A DNA stretch of 64,000 bases from Lactiplantibacillus mudanjiangensis (lineage in GTDB: Bacteria; Bacillota; Bacilli; Lactobacillales; Lactobacillaceae): the NCBI RefSeq assembly GCF_005405385.1, contig NZ_BJDY01000003.1:620001-684000 (forward strand), given 5' to 3'. Positions 37,921 through 47,559 of this stretch are shown here, piece by piece. Position numbers and translations under genes: made by a program. The first letter of the stretch is position 1. The number at the start of each line of letters is the position of its first letter. The notes below the pieces were generated by a model. The model saw only the letters and a list, made by a program, of their open reading frames with translations, was not told the origin of the DNA and did not search any database.

Positions 37921-39297
37921 ATGCAAACACAAAAATTATCTTTCAAACATTATCTCATCATCGGCTCAATGCTATTCGGCATGTTCTTTGGTGCCGGTAA
38001 TCTGATCTTTCCGATTCATTTAGGTCAATTAGCCGGGGCCCATTGGTTAACGGCGGGGGTCGGCTTCTTGTTGACGGGGACGTTATTACCGTTGCTCGGT
38101 ATTATTGCGATTAGTGTCACCCGCAGTTCCGGCATTTATGAGTTAGCGCGACCAATCGGTAAACGATACGCAACTATCTTTATGGTCTTAACTTGTGCCA
38201 CCCTTGGCCCATTGTTTGCAACGCCACGGACGGCCACAACCCCATTTCAAATTGGAATTGCTAGCCATGTGAGTGCCAGTCAAGCACCGTTATTCTTGCT
38301 TATCTACTCCTTGATCTTCTTTGCGATCACGTACTGGGTATCGCGCAAACCTACCAAGATCATTGATACGATTGGTAAATTACTCAATCCAGCATTCTTA
38401 ATCTTATTAGCCATTATTTTCGGGATTGCGTTTACCCACCCATTAGGTTCGGCGCACGCGACGGCGACGACTGCGGCGTATCAAAGCGATGCGTTCTTAA
38501 ATGGCTTCTTGCAAGGGTACAATACGATGGATGCATTAGCGGCATTGCTCTTTGGGATTGCGGTGGTCACCACCATTCGAAGTCTCGGCCAACATGATGC
38601 CAATGATATTGCCAAAACTGCGGCTAAATCAAGTTTGTTAAGTATTACGTTAGAAGCTGCGATTTATCTTGGTTTGATCTGGCTAGGGGCCACGTCATTG
38701 ACTCATTTTAAGATCTCAACTGATGGCGGGATTGCCTTTTCACAGATTGCCAATGCGTTTATGGGGGTTCCCGGAGCGATCATTTTAGCGATTATGGCGA
38801 CGTTAACTTGTTTAACCACTTCAGTTGGTTTAGCGTCATCGTTTTCAGAAGCATTACATGCGAAGTTTCCTAAGATTAGTTATCTGGCCTGGAATCGCTT
38901 GGCTTGTGGGGCGTCATTCTTAATTGCCAATATTGGCTTAGATGCGATTATTGCATGGTCAACACCGATGTTAATGTTCCTTTATCCACTAGCAATTACC
39001 TTGATTATCTTGTCGATTGCTTCGCCGTTATTTCAAAAGGACCCGATTGTTTATCGGTGGACGACAGCGTTAACGTTAATTCCAGCCGCTTTTGATGCGT
39101 TAGGCGCCGCGCCAGCTGTGATTACCCGTCAAGGTTGGGCGCAATGGTTGTTAGTCCTTGATGCCAAGTATTTACCAATGGCCAAGTTAGGCATGGATTG
39201 GGTGGTACCGGCGTTGATCGGCTTAATGATTGGGCTAAGCTGGTATGCGATTCGCCGGTTTATCTTAGGTCGGCAGTTAAAAGGCGACCAGGCGTAG
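37921..39297 (+). CDS. brnQ: Branched-chain amino acid carrier, LIVCS family
   Basis: 458-residue cation-coupled symporter for Leu, Ile and Val with about twelve hydrophobic segments. Family landmarks include GMFFGAGNLIFPIHLGQLAG near the N-terminus and ATLGPLFATPRTATTPFQIG. The start is the ATG at 37921 after GAGGAGG; an in-frame ATG at 37882 is unlikely. A T-box leader ahead of it couples expression to shortage of a charged branched-chain tRNA. Confidence 0.95.
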   Translation: MQTQKLSFKHYLIIGSMLFGMFFGAGNLIFPIHLGQLAGAHWLTAGVGFLLTGTLLPLLGIIAISVTRSSGIYELARPIGKRYATIFMVLTCATLGPLFATPRTATTPFQIGIASHVSASQAPLFLLIYSLIFFAITYWVSRKPTKIIDTIGKLLNPAFLILLAIIFGIAFTHPLGSAHATATTAAYQSDAFLNGFLQGYNTMDALAALLFGIAVVTTIRSLGQHDANDIAKTAAKSSLLSITLEAAIYLGLIWLGATSLTHFKISTDGGIAFSQIANAFMGVPGAIILAIMATLTCLTTSVGLASSFSEALHAKFPKISYLAWNRLACGASFLIANIGLDAIIAWSTPMLMFLYPLAITLIILSIASPLFQKDPIVYRWTTALTLIPAAFDALGAAPAVITRQGWAQWLLVLDAKYLPMAKLGMDWVVPALIGLMIGLSWYAIRRFILGRQLKGDQA

Positions 39298-39342
39298 AAG
39301 GTGTATCATAGAAAGCACATAACTTTTTAAAGGATGATGTTT

Positions 39343-40518
39343 GTGAATTTCTTAGGGCCATTATGTTTATTGATTATTGCCACCACTTTGGCAGGGCACT
39401 TCGCTCATCGGCTGGGGATACCGGCGGTGATTGGTGAAATCTTAGTTGGTGTTTTGTTAGGACCAGCCGTCTTCAATGTGATTCAGCTCAATCATTTGGT
39501 GCAAACATTCGCTGATATTGGCGTGGTGGTCTTAATGTTTATCGGTGGTTTAGAAAGTAATCTGACGCTTTTGCGTAAATATTTAAGACCAGCCATTATT
39601 GTGGCAATTATCGGTGTGATTTTCCCGGTGGTCGTGATGGGGTTGGTCAGCCGCTTGTTCCAATTCAGCTGGTTTGAAGCGTTATTCATTGGCGTGATCT
39701 TTTCAGCCACATCGGTTTCCATTTCAGTTGAAGTGTTAAAAGAGTTTAAAGCGCTGGATACCAAAGAAGGTGCCACAATTCTGGGTGCTGCTGTAGCGGA
39801 TGATATTATTGGCGTCATTTTACTCAGTATCATGATTTCAATGATGGGTCAGACGAGCGGTGTCAGCCAAACGAATCTTGGCTTGGTTTTGTTGGAACAA
39901 GTCGCGTTCTTTGTAGGCGTATTTGTCGTGATCAAATGGGGCGCGCCAATCCTAATGCGGTTAAGTGATCATTTGTTAATGTCGGCCAGCCCAACGATTA
40001 TGGCGATCATTATTTGTTTGGCGATGGCTTGGCTGGCTAATCTGGTCGGCTTGAGTGGGGCAATTGGGGCATTCTTCGCGGGTGTAGCAATTGCGCAAAC
40101 CGATTATCAAACGCAAGTGGATATTAGCATTGAACCGGTGGGGTATACGATGTTTATACCGTTGTTCTTTGCTAGCGTTGGCTTGAACATGACCTTTAAA
40201 GGGTTCTGGCAGTCGTTCCCATTCATTGTTGTGATGACAATTCTAGGGGTAGTGACCAAATTGGTTGGTTGCGGCTTGGGTGCTCGGTTGAATGGGTTTA
40301 GTGGCCGGAGTAACTATGTTGTGGGTGCGGGAATGATTTCTCGCGGTGAAATGGCCTTGATTACGGCTCAGATTGGGTTTTCAGCGCACTTGTTATCGAG
40401 TGATTACTATTCGGATGTTATTCTGGTCATCATTTTAGTGACGATGATTGCGCCATTCATGTTAAAAGACGCGATTCATCGTGCACCGAAGCTAATGGTC
40501 AGCGACAAGTCTGCTTAA
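39343..40518 (+). CDS. CPA2-family cation/proton antiporter (Kef/NapA type)
   Basis: 391-residue membrane antiporter with about twelve hydrophobic segments. Characteristic sequence includes LGIPAVIGEILVGVLLGPAV, the VVLMFIGGLE loop and the ion-site region AAVADDIIGVILLS with the paired Asp residues typical of electrogenic NapA-like exchangers. No C-terminal TrkA domain is present, unlike KefB/C. The GTG at 39343 has the better spacing to AAAGGA; ATG codons at 39334 and 39337 are alternatives adding three or two residues. Likely exchanges Na+ or K+ for H+. Confidence 0.9.
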   Translation: MNFLGPLCLLIIATTLAGHFAHRLGIPAVIGEILVGVLLGPAVFNVIQLNHLVQTFADIGVVVLMFIGGLESNLTLLRKYLRPAIIVAIIGVIFPVVVMGLVSRLFQFSWFEALFIGVIFSATSVSISVEVLKEFKALDTKEGATILGAAVADDIIGVILLSIMISMMGQTSGVSQTNLGLVLLEQVAFFVGVFVVIKWGAPILMRLSDHLLMSASPTIMAIIICLAMAWLANLVGLSGAIGAFFAGVAIAQTDYQTQVDISIEPVGYTMFIPLFFASVGLNMTFKGFWQSFPFIVVMTILGVVTKLVGCGLGARLNGFSGRSNYVVGAGMISRGEMALITAQIGFSAHLLSSDYYSDVILVIILVTMIAPFMLKDAIHRAPKLMVSDKSA

Positions 40519-40573
40519 TCACGAACACATAGCGTTAATTTTAACCGGTTAGCCGGTTACACATAATACAAAT

Positions 40574-40606
40574 AAGCCTCCGTCAAAATTTGACGGAGGC
40601 TTTTTA
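40574..40606 (+). terminator. Terminator of the antiporter gene
   Basis: AAGCCTCCGTCAAA pairs with TTTGACGGAGGCTT, T-run after; perfect stem. Confidence 0.93.
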
Positions 40607-40630
40607 GGTTGCTATTCGGTTAACTGAACA

Positions 40631-41005
40631 TTGTCGCTGACCGTTCGTCCAATTCGAGCCGGAACGCTGTGGGGAGACAGCTCAAGCCAAAAAGCGGTCT
40701 TGAGCTTCGTTTTGAACCGCAAAACCCACGTTTCAAAAGCGCCAGTCTCTAAGCGGTAAACCGCTTAGAGACGCCCACGGCTGGGCTCAAATTGGACTCG
40801 CTCACAGCTGATATAGCCGTAGATAGTCAGAGATGGCGCCAGCTATGATAACGTCGTTAGTCCGGATGGTTTTTCCGGACTTATGACGTGGACGACTTGG
40901 GAGACTAGCGGTTTCGGCTGGGCTTCCAAGCGAGGTGGAAGCCCGCTTTTTGGGCTGAAACCGGTCCACATAGCAGGCAGAATCACTGGCTATCGGAGGC
41001 GGCAA
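40631..41005 (+). repeat. Two-module structured element AB, copy 2 (complete)
   Basis: Module A (40650-40795) runs from AATTCGAGCCGGAACGCTG to CCCACGGCTGGGCTCAAATT. Its internal hairpins are CTCAAGCC/GGTCTTGAG, CGTTTTGAA/TTTCAAAAGCG and TCTCTAAGCGG/CCGCTTAGAGA. Module B (40815-41003) has an outer stem AGATAGTCAG / CTGGCTATCGG. Inside it are TTAGTCCGGA/TCCGGACTTA and GGCTTCCA-AGCGAGG-TGGAAGCC, plus GGTTTCGGC / GCTGAAACC. No ORF or transposase is present. It lies between convergent genes. Confidence 0.78.
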
Positions 41006-41013
41006 TTACTGAC

Positions 41014-43323
41014 CTAAACACGAACCTGATGTTCAATCGTAAATAACGTTGGATCTAAATGTGCGATCAGTGGCGACACATCACCGATACTGAGTAACGT
41101 TAAGTGATGCATGGCTCGTGAGGCAATCGTGTAGAGCAGACCGACTGAATCTTGATCAGGGTAGTTTTCTGCTGAAATATTGTAGGCAATTACTGAATCA
41201 AATTCCAACCCTTTGGCGAGGTAGATTGGTAAGACAATCACGCCTTGAGGCATCGTTCGATCACTGTCCGCCATTAACGTTGCTACAGTGTGGTGTTTCA
41301 AGTATTGGTAGACTTGTTTGCTTTCAGCTAAGTTCCGGGTCAATACCGCCACGGTATGTGTGGTGGTCAGTTGATGGGTCACTTCGCTGAGTAAGCCTTG
41401 TAACGCCTGATCTTCACCGTAACGAATCATGACTTTTGGCAAAGCCCCTTCACGCGTGAACGCTTGAATTTGGTCACCATCAGGTAATAAGGCTTTGGCA
41501 AAGTTGGTAATTTGCATCGTCGAACGGTAACTCTTATTCAACGTAATTAAGTTTACGCGGCGGACCTGGAAGGCATCACGCAACCGTTCTAATAGTTGCT
41601 TGGGCGCTTCAATCCCTTTAAATAAGGCTTGCTCACTGTCACCAAGTAAAGTGAACTTGGCTAACGGAAAGGCATGTTTGATATAAAGTAATTGCGCTAA
41701 TGAGTAGTCCTGCATTTCATCGACAAAGATGTATTGCATCCGTCGATTCTCACCACTGCCGGTTAAAATGTCGCGTAGTAACAAGAGTGGGGCACAGTCA
41801 ATCAAGGCGATGCGATGATACTCGATCCCAGCTTGGAACTGTTGGAGTCGTGTTTGCCAAGTTTCCGCGGTAATCGTGGCCGGATAAGTGGTCTGACTTA
41901 AAAAGTCGTTATATTGTTCATAGGTATCTAAGAAATAACCGTTATAAATGGCGTCGTAAACTTGCCGGAGTCGCTTGGTGACGATTTGTTTCCCAATATA
42001 GAAGACTTCATCATCCATCGATTGGAAATCCCCGCGACGTTTGTCACCGAGTAAGTCATGATACGTTTCATCGCTCATTTGATCGATTTGTTCATGGACC
42101 CAGTCGGCTTCAGCTTCTTGGTCGATCCGCCGTTTTAAGCGTTTGATCAACGTGTTTTTAATCGATAAGAACCGATCTGCTGGTTGCATCGCCGCTGGTA
42201 AAGCAGTCGCAATCGCTGTGATTTCTGCACGTGAGAAGAACGTTTCGCCATTAAAGACGATATTAGTGAACCGTAATTCGTTAGCTGGCAGTTGGTGACA
42301 ATAATCGCTTACTTGCGTCATGAAGCTGGCGCCTTCTTGAAAGTCACGTACGGCACGATCAGTGGCATCGGCTTGTTGATCGACTTCATAACGTTCAAAT
42401 AAACTTTGGACGCTCAACCCTTGGAAACGGGCACTTAAAAATTCGGCTAATGTGACTTGCCGCATATTACGTTCCCCTAAACTCGGTAGCACTTCTGAAA
42501 TATAGTGACTGAACAAGCGGTTCGGTGAGAAAAGGACCATTTGATCAGCTTCGAGTGAAGCGCGTGAATGGTAGAGCAGAAAGGCAATCCGCTGTAAAAT
42601 AGCGGATGTTTTCCCGGAACCCGCGACACCTTGCACGACCAGTAAATCACTATAAGTATCACGAATGATGTCATTTTGTTCTTTTTGAATCGTTGCGACG
42701 ATGTTTTGCATGTAGGCATCATTTTGTTCACCGAGGACGGATTGCAAAATTTCATCACCAACAGTTTCGTTAGTATCGAACATATTTTTAATTTCGCCAT
42801 GTTCAATTTGAAATTGCCGTTTTTTCAATAACTCAGTTGTTTGTTTGCCCGCTGGCGTGTCGTAATCGACCTGACCGAGCGTGCCATTATAGTAGACTGA
42901 CGAAATTGGCGCGCGCCAGTCGTAGACTAAGAAGTTTTGTTGATCATCGACAAATGAGGCCGTCCCAATATAGAGCTGTTCGGCATCATCATCAGGATCG
43001 TCTTGAATATCGATGCGGCCAAAGTATGGGGAGTTACGCAGATCTTTTAAGACACCGACTTGGCGTTTTAAAATGGCTTCGGATTCCACGGCCCGTTCGA
43101 CCATTTGCTTTTGTTGTTGGAGTTCGGCGTTGGTTTCAATCCGGTCATCAACTTCAAACGTATTGACCGAGTTGTTATCACCATAATTCTTCTGGATCAC
43201 ATCAGTTTCATAGTGAGCTTTGGCCACTAAATGATCAGTTTGTTCGGCGCGAGCTTTGATTTGCTCGATGACAGCATCCACCCGTTGCTGTTCTTGTTGT
43301 TGTGCGTCATTTGGTGTTGACAA
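41014..43323 (-). CDS. helD: HelD-like RNA polymerase-recycling ATPase (UvrD/Rep-like helicase)
   Basis: 769-residue superfamily 1 ATPase. Helicase motifs are VQGVAGSGKTS (Walker A), VDEMQDYSLAQL (motif II), LLGDSEQALF (motif III) and TLNKSYRSTMQI (motif IV). The long N-terminal coiled coil (about residues 1-90) and the intervening arm replace the usual DNA-translocation domains, as in HelD. In Gram-positive bacteria HelD removes stalled RNA polymerase and affects antibiotic tolerance and sporulation-type transitions. The start is TTG at 43323 behind GGAGG. The stop lies 9 bp from repeat element AB copy 2. Confidence 0.9.
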   Translation of the reverse strand: MSTPNDAQQQEQQRVDAVIEQIKARAEQTDHLVAKAHYETDVIQKNYGDNNSVNTFEVDDRIETNAELQQQKQMVERAVESEAILKRQVGVLKDLRNSPYFGRIDIQDDPDDDAEQLYIGTASFVDDQQNFLVYDWRAPISSVYYNGTLGQVDYDTPAGKQTTELLKKRQFQIEHGEIKNMFDTNETVGDEILQSVLGEQNDAYMQNIVATIQKEQNDIIRDTYSDLLVVQGVAGSGKTSAILQRIAFLLYHSRASLEADQMVLFSPNRLFSHYISEVLPSLGERNMRQVTLAEFLSARFQGLSVQSLFERYEVDQQADATDRAVRDFQEGASFMTQVSDYCHQLPANELRFTNIVFNGETFFSRAEITAIATALPAAMQPADRFLSIKNTLIKRLKRRIDQEAEADWVHEQIDQMSDETYHDLLGDKRRGDFQSMDDEVFYIGKQIVTKRLRQVYDAIYNGYFLDTYEQYNDFLSQTTYPATITAETWQTRLQQFQAGIEYHRIALIDCAPLLLLRDILTGSGENRRMQYIFVDEMQDYSLAQLLYIKHAFPLAKFTLLGDSEQALFKGIEAPKQLLERLRDAFQVRRVNLITLNKSYRSTMQITNFAKALLPDGDQIQAFTREGALPKVMIRYGEDQALQGLLSEVTHQLTTTHTVAVLTRNLAESKQVYQYLKHHTVATLMADSDRTMPQGVIVLPIYLAKGLEFDSVIAYNISAENYPDQDSVGLLYTIASRAMHHLTLLSIGDVSPLIAHLDPTLFTIEHQVRV

Positions 43324-43508
43324 ACTACCAGCCTCCAGTCTAAGTTTCCGCTAAATTGCTTGAACAATTTTAGGCGGATTTAGGGGCGCTGTCAATCAAA
43401 GCGGTTGCGATTAGGCGAAAAAATGTTGCTTGCAACGATTGCCATTGTGTTCTAAGATGATTTTAATCATTCTTTAAAGGTTGGAAGCTATTTAGTTGGT
43501 AATAAATA

Positions 43509-43605
43509 TTGATATGGCGAGTATTCACCATTTTGCCACCTACCGTTCGCCCGCCTTGAAACCGGTCCCCACAGCCGGCAGAATCACTGACTGGCGGAGG
43601 TGACT
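43509..43605 (+). repeat. AB element, copy 3 (internal deletion remnant)
   Basis: 97-bp remnant in which the left end (TTGATATGGCGAGTATTC...GCCACCTACCGTTCGCCCGCCTTGA) is joined straight to the right end of module B (AACCGGTCCCCACAGCCGGCAGAATCACTGACTGGCGGAGGTGAC, read in two parts). It shows that A plus B behaved as one unit. The rest of the 352-bp gap between the divergent helD and nitrilase genes contains no ORF. Confidence 0.7.
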
Positions 43606-43675
43606 ATATTGATAAGTGCTTCAATATTATAGGTGTTTTTCGACCTTTAAATTCTAACGAAACGGTGGTGGCAAA

Positions 43676-44452
43676 ATGCAAGTGGCTTTAGCACAATTTG
43701 ACATTAAGTTTGGTGATCCAGCGACGAATTATCAGCGGGTAGCAACCGCGGTCAAACAAGCATCACAGCAAGGCGCATCAGTGTTGGTGTTACCTGAGAT
43801 GTGGAATACTGGCTATGCGTTAACTGATCTCGATCAGTTGGCTGATGTCGATGGTCAACGGACACGCCAGTTTTTAATCGATTTGGCACAACAGTATCAA
43901 CTCAATATTGTCGGTGGCTCTGTGGCAGTAGCCCGAGAAAATTACTATTATAATGAAATGTTGGTTGTTGATCGCACCGGGAAGGTTCTTAGCCAATATG
44001 ACAAAGTCCATCGGTTTGGCTTAATGCAGGAAGATCAATATATCACGGCGGGACAGACTGAAAATATCTTCCAATTAGATGGGGTACCGGCGATGGGCGT
44101 GATTTGTTACGATATTCGTTTTCCCGAGTGGTTGCGTAAGCAAGCGGCGCAAGGCCCCAAAGTGATCTTTGTCTCCGCTGAATGGCCGACAGTGCGGTTG
44201 CCACAATGGAGAATCTTGTTACAAGCGCGAGCGATTGAAAATCAGGCGTATGTCGTGGCGGTTAATCGCGTCGGCAGTGATCCTGATAATGACTTTGGTG
44301 GGCAATCGTTGGTGATTGATCCACTCGGGCAGGTGGTAACCGATGCCGGGGACCAAGCGACCGTGGTGACCACTGATCTTGATTTGACCCAAGTGGCGAA
44401 AGTCCGGAGCAGTATGCCAGTGTTTGCGGATCGACGCGTAGAGTTGTATTAA
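43676..44452 (+). CDS. Nitrilase-superfamily carbon-nitrogen hydrolase
   Basis: 258-residue amidase with the full Glu-Lys-Cys triad: E41 in VLPEMWNTGY, K110 in QYDKVHRFG and C144 in GVICYDIRFPEW. The sequence is closest in pattern to the YafV/omega-amidase branch (branch 10-type), which act on alpha-keto acid amides from transamination. Homotetramer or dimer in the cytosol is usual. It is preceded by an isolated ATG with GGTGG, no operon partner, and ends before the trpS T-box leader. Confidence 0.9.
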   Translation: MQVALAQFDIKFGDPATNYQRVATAVKQASQQGASVLVLPEMWNTGYALTDLDQLADVDGQRTRQFLIDLAQQYQLNIVGGSVAVARENYYYNEMLVVDRTGKVLSQYDKVHRFGLMQEDQYITAGQTENIFQLDGVPAMGVICYDIRFPEWLRKQAAQGPKVIFVSAEWPTVRLPQWRILLQARAIENQAYVVAVNRVGSDPDNDFGGQSLVIDPLGQVVTDAGDQATVVTTDLDLTQVAKVRSSMPVFADRRVELY

Positions 44453-44564
44453 TGATTTTTATCAAAATTGAAAAAATCATTGAAAATTTAAAAATCCCAA
44501 TGACTTTAACGAAATCGACAAAAATCATTAAAATTAACTTTTGACACCACTCCGCGTAACGCTT

Positions 44565-45857
<1,293 letters not shown>

Positions 45858-45993
45858 TTAGCTAAGTTAAAAGAAAACATTTTAATAACTGTTAGGTTAA
45901 TTGCCTCGATTGGTTGTGGAGTATAAACCAATTGACGCCCTGTAAAAATCAACTTTCTAGAAATCTAAAATTTCAAAAATGAAATTCAAATTT

Positions 45994-46100
45994 TTGAAAT
46001 TATTCATTTACTAGTTATACTTGCAGTTGAAAGTATGGAATACAAAACAACACCTAAAAAGGGAACTTGTCCGCCAAGATGAGGTTCCCTTTTTGTGTTG
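45994..46100 (+). ncRNA. Candidate antitoxin RNA (RNA II-like) of a par/Fst-type locus
   Basis: Promoter TTGAAA (45994-45999), 16 bp, TATACT (46016-46021). The transcript should start near 46028, carry the direct repeat GAATACAAAACAACAC (46038-46053) and end at the long hairpin CAACAC..AAAAAGGGAAC / GTTCCCTTTTT..GTGTTG (46048-46100), giving about 65-75 nt. It converges with the peptide gene at 46124-46213 and shares its terminator. A second repeat (GAATACAAAAGCAACAC, 46200-46216) sits in the leader of the opposite RNA, so the two RNAs are complementary there. This is the layout of the Enterococcus par system. Confidence 0.65.
46048..46100. terminator. Bidirectional terminator shared by the par-like RNAs
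   Basis: CAACAC-CT-AAAAAGGGAAC opposite GTTCCCTTTTT-GTGTTG, loop of about 17 nt. It works in both directions, between convergent short transcripts. No other gene uses it: trpS ends 190 bp upstream. Confidence 0.85.
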
Positions 46101-46123
46101 CTTGAAGACTACCGTCGGTTAAG

Positions 46124-46213
46124 TCATTTAGTGAAGATCGCAACAACGACGCCCGCAATTACGCCACCAATGATAGTCACGGCCAAGGATGAAGGTGTAG
46201 AATACAAAAGCAA
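46124..46213 (-). CDS. Fst-like type I toxin peptide, truncated by in-frame TGA
   Basis: Short ORF on the minus strand (TTG at 46213, or GTG at 46216; GGAAAGG lies 5 nt upstream). The product has about 29 residues: a short N-terminus LYSTPSS followed by the membrane helix LAVTIIGGVIAGVVVAIFTK. Reading past the TGA (46124-46126) gives L-N-R-R and then TAG. If the TGA were TGG, the peptide would end FTK-W-LNRR, the usual charged Fst-family tail. So this looks like a membrane toxin with a Trp-to-stop change. A weak promoter (TTGTTT, 17 bp, TGTGAT) lies at 46284-46256. Too short for certainty. Confidence 0.6.
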   Translation of the reverse strand: MLLYSTPSSLAVTIIGGVIAGVVVAIFTK

Positions 46214-46450
46214 CACACCCTTTCCATCATGGCAAAGGGGTCAAACAACGTACTAATCACATAGGAACGTTGTAGCTAAAACAAGATGGTTGAAATTCAA
46301 TGACGTAAGGCCGTATCTTAATTATTACTTTATATTAATAGTCCGCCAATAATGTGTGGTCCGTACCTGGATCACGCTTTTTGTTTGGGGAGGACCTGGT
46401 TTCATGCTAAACTAAAAACACGATTATACGGAATAGAGGGAGATCAACTC

Positions 46451-47446
46451 GTGTCTGAATTAACTTATTGGCAAAAAATTGCGGCAACGGCTCGGGCCGA
46501 ACAGCGACCATTTTTCACGATGGCGCCGATGGAAGCGGTCAGTAATACGGTCTTTCGGCAGGTGATTACGCGTGCGGCCACACCGGATGCGTTTTTTACG
46601 GAGTTCGTCTACGCCAAAGGCATTACTGATCCAACGGTGAAGTTCCCCGTGCATGGGCGGTTATATGTGGCGCCCGCTGAACCTCAAATGCCAGTTGTGC
46701 AGTTGTGGGGCAATGTTGCTGAAGATTTTGCGACAGCTGCGCAAGCGGTGAAACAACAAGGTTATCAAGCAATTGATATTAACATGGGTTGCCCCGATGG
46801 TACGGTGATTAAAAATCATGGTGGCAGTGACCTCATTCGCAATCCCCAGTGGGCCAGTGACGTAATTGCGGCGGCCAAAACCGCGGGCTTACCAGTTAGT
46901 GTCAAAACGCGACTAGGTTACAGTCAGTTAGCGGAATTTCGTGACTGGATTCCAACGCTGTTGCAACAACAAGTCGCGGTTTTAACGGTACATTTGCGGA
47001 CGAAACAAGAAATGAGTAAAGTGCCCGCGCACCTAGAAGTGATTGATGAGTTGATTAAAATGCGCGATGAACTGGCACCAGCGACATTATTACAGATTAA
47101 TGGTGACATTGAAAATTACGCTGCAGGGGTCGCTATAGCCAAAGCACATCCCGGGCTAGACGGGATTATGATTGGGCGTGGCGTATTTGCGAGTCCGTTT
47201 GCTTTTGAACGGCAACCACAGTCACACTCATTAGCCGAATTGTTAAGTTTACTTGACTATCAGCTGGATTTATTTGATGATTTTTCCCAACGTTATGATG
47301 TGCCTCGTTTTCCATCATTAAAACGATTCTTTAAAATTTATGCGCGACCAGAACTAGGCGCAACTGATTTACGCAATCAAATGATGGATGCCAAATCCAC
47401 CGATGACGTGCGCAAAATTTTACAAGCATCACCATTAACGAAGTAG
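46451..47446 (+). CDS. dus: tRNA-dihydrouridine synthase
   Basis: 331-residue FMN enzyme reducing uridine to dihydrouridine in tRNA. It has APMEAVSNTVFR near the N-terminus, INMGCPDGTVIKNHGGSDLI with the catalytic Cys, and VSVKTRLGYSQ, HLRTKQEMS and IMIGRGVFASPFAF for FMN and phosphate binding. The C-terminal helical RNA-binding domain is present. In the catalytic region the family usually reads NxGCPxxKVxxxxxGxxLL; here it is slightly degenerate (DGTVIKNHGGSDLI). The start is GTG at 46451 after GAGGGAG. The exact Dus subgroup is not assigned. Confidence 0.9.
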   Translation: MSELTYWQKIAATARAEQRPFFTMAPMEAVSNTVFRQVITRAATPDAFFTEFVYAKGITDPTVKFPVHGRLYVAPAEPQMPVVQLWGNVAEDFATAAQAVKQQGYQAIDINMGCPDGTVIKNHGGSDLIRNPQWASDVIAAAKTAGLPVSVKTRLGYSQLAEFRDWIPTLLQQQVAVLTVHLRTKQEMSKVPAHLEVIDELIKMRDELAPATLLQINGDIENYAAGVAIAKAHPGLDGIMIGRGVFASPFAFERQPQSHSLAELLSLLDYQLDLFDDFSQRYDVPRFPSLKRFFKIYARPELGATDLRNQMMDAKSTDDVRKILQASPLTK

Positions 47447-47447
47447 G

Positions 47448-47477
47448 GTCCGGAGCAAGTTGCTCGGGCCTTTTTTC
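47448..47477 (+). terminator. Terminator after dus
   Basis: GGTCCGGAGCAA / TTGCTCGGGCC, then T6. Confidence 0.88.
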
Positions 47478-47559
47478 ATTTGACGACGGCTTAGTGCCCA
47501 CGCTCCATGAATAATGGTAAAATAAAACCAAACTACCCTAAATGAAAAGCGAGCGGACG

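Noticed and set aside
40631-41005. Insertion-sequence remnant
   Set aside because: No transposase-like reading frame in any copy and no clear target-site duplication by eye; classed as a structured repeat instead.
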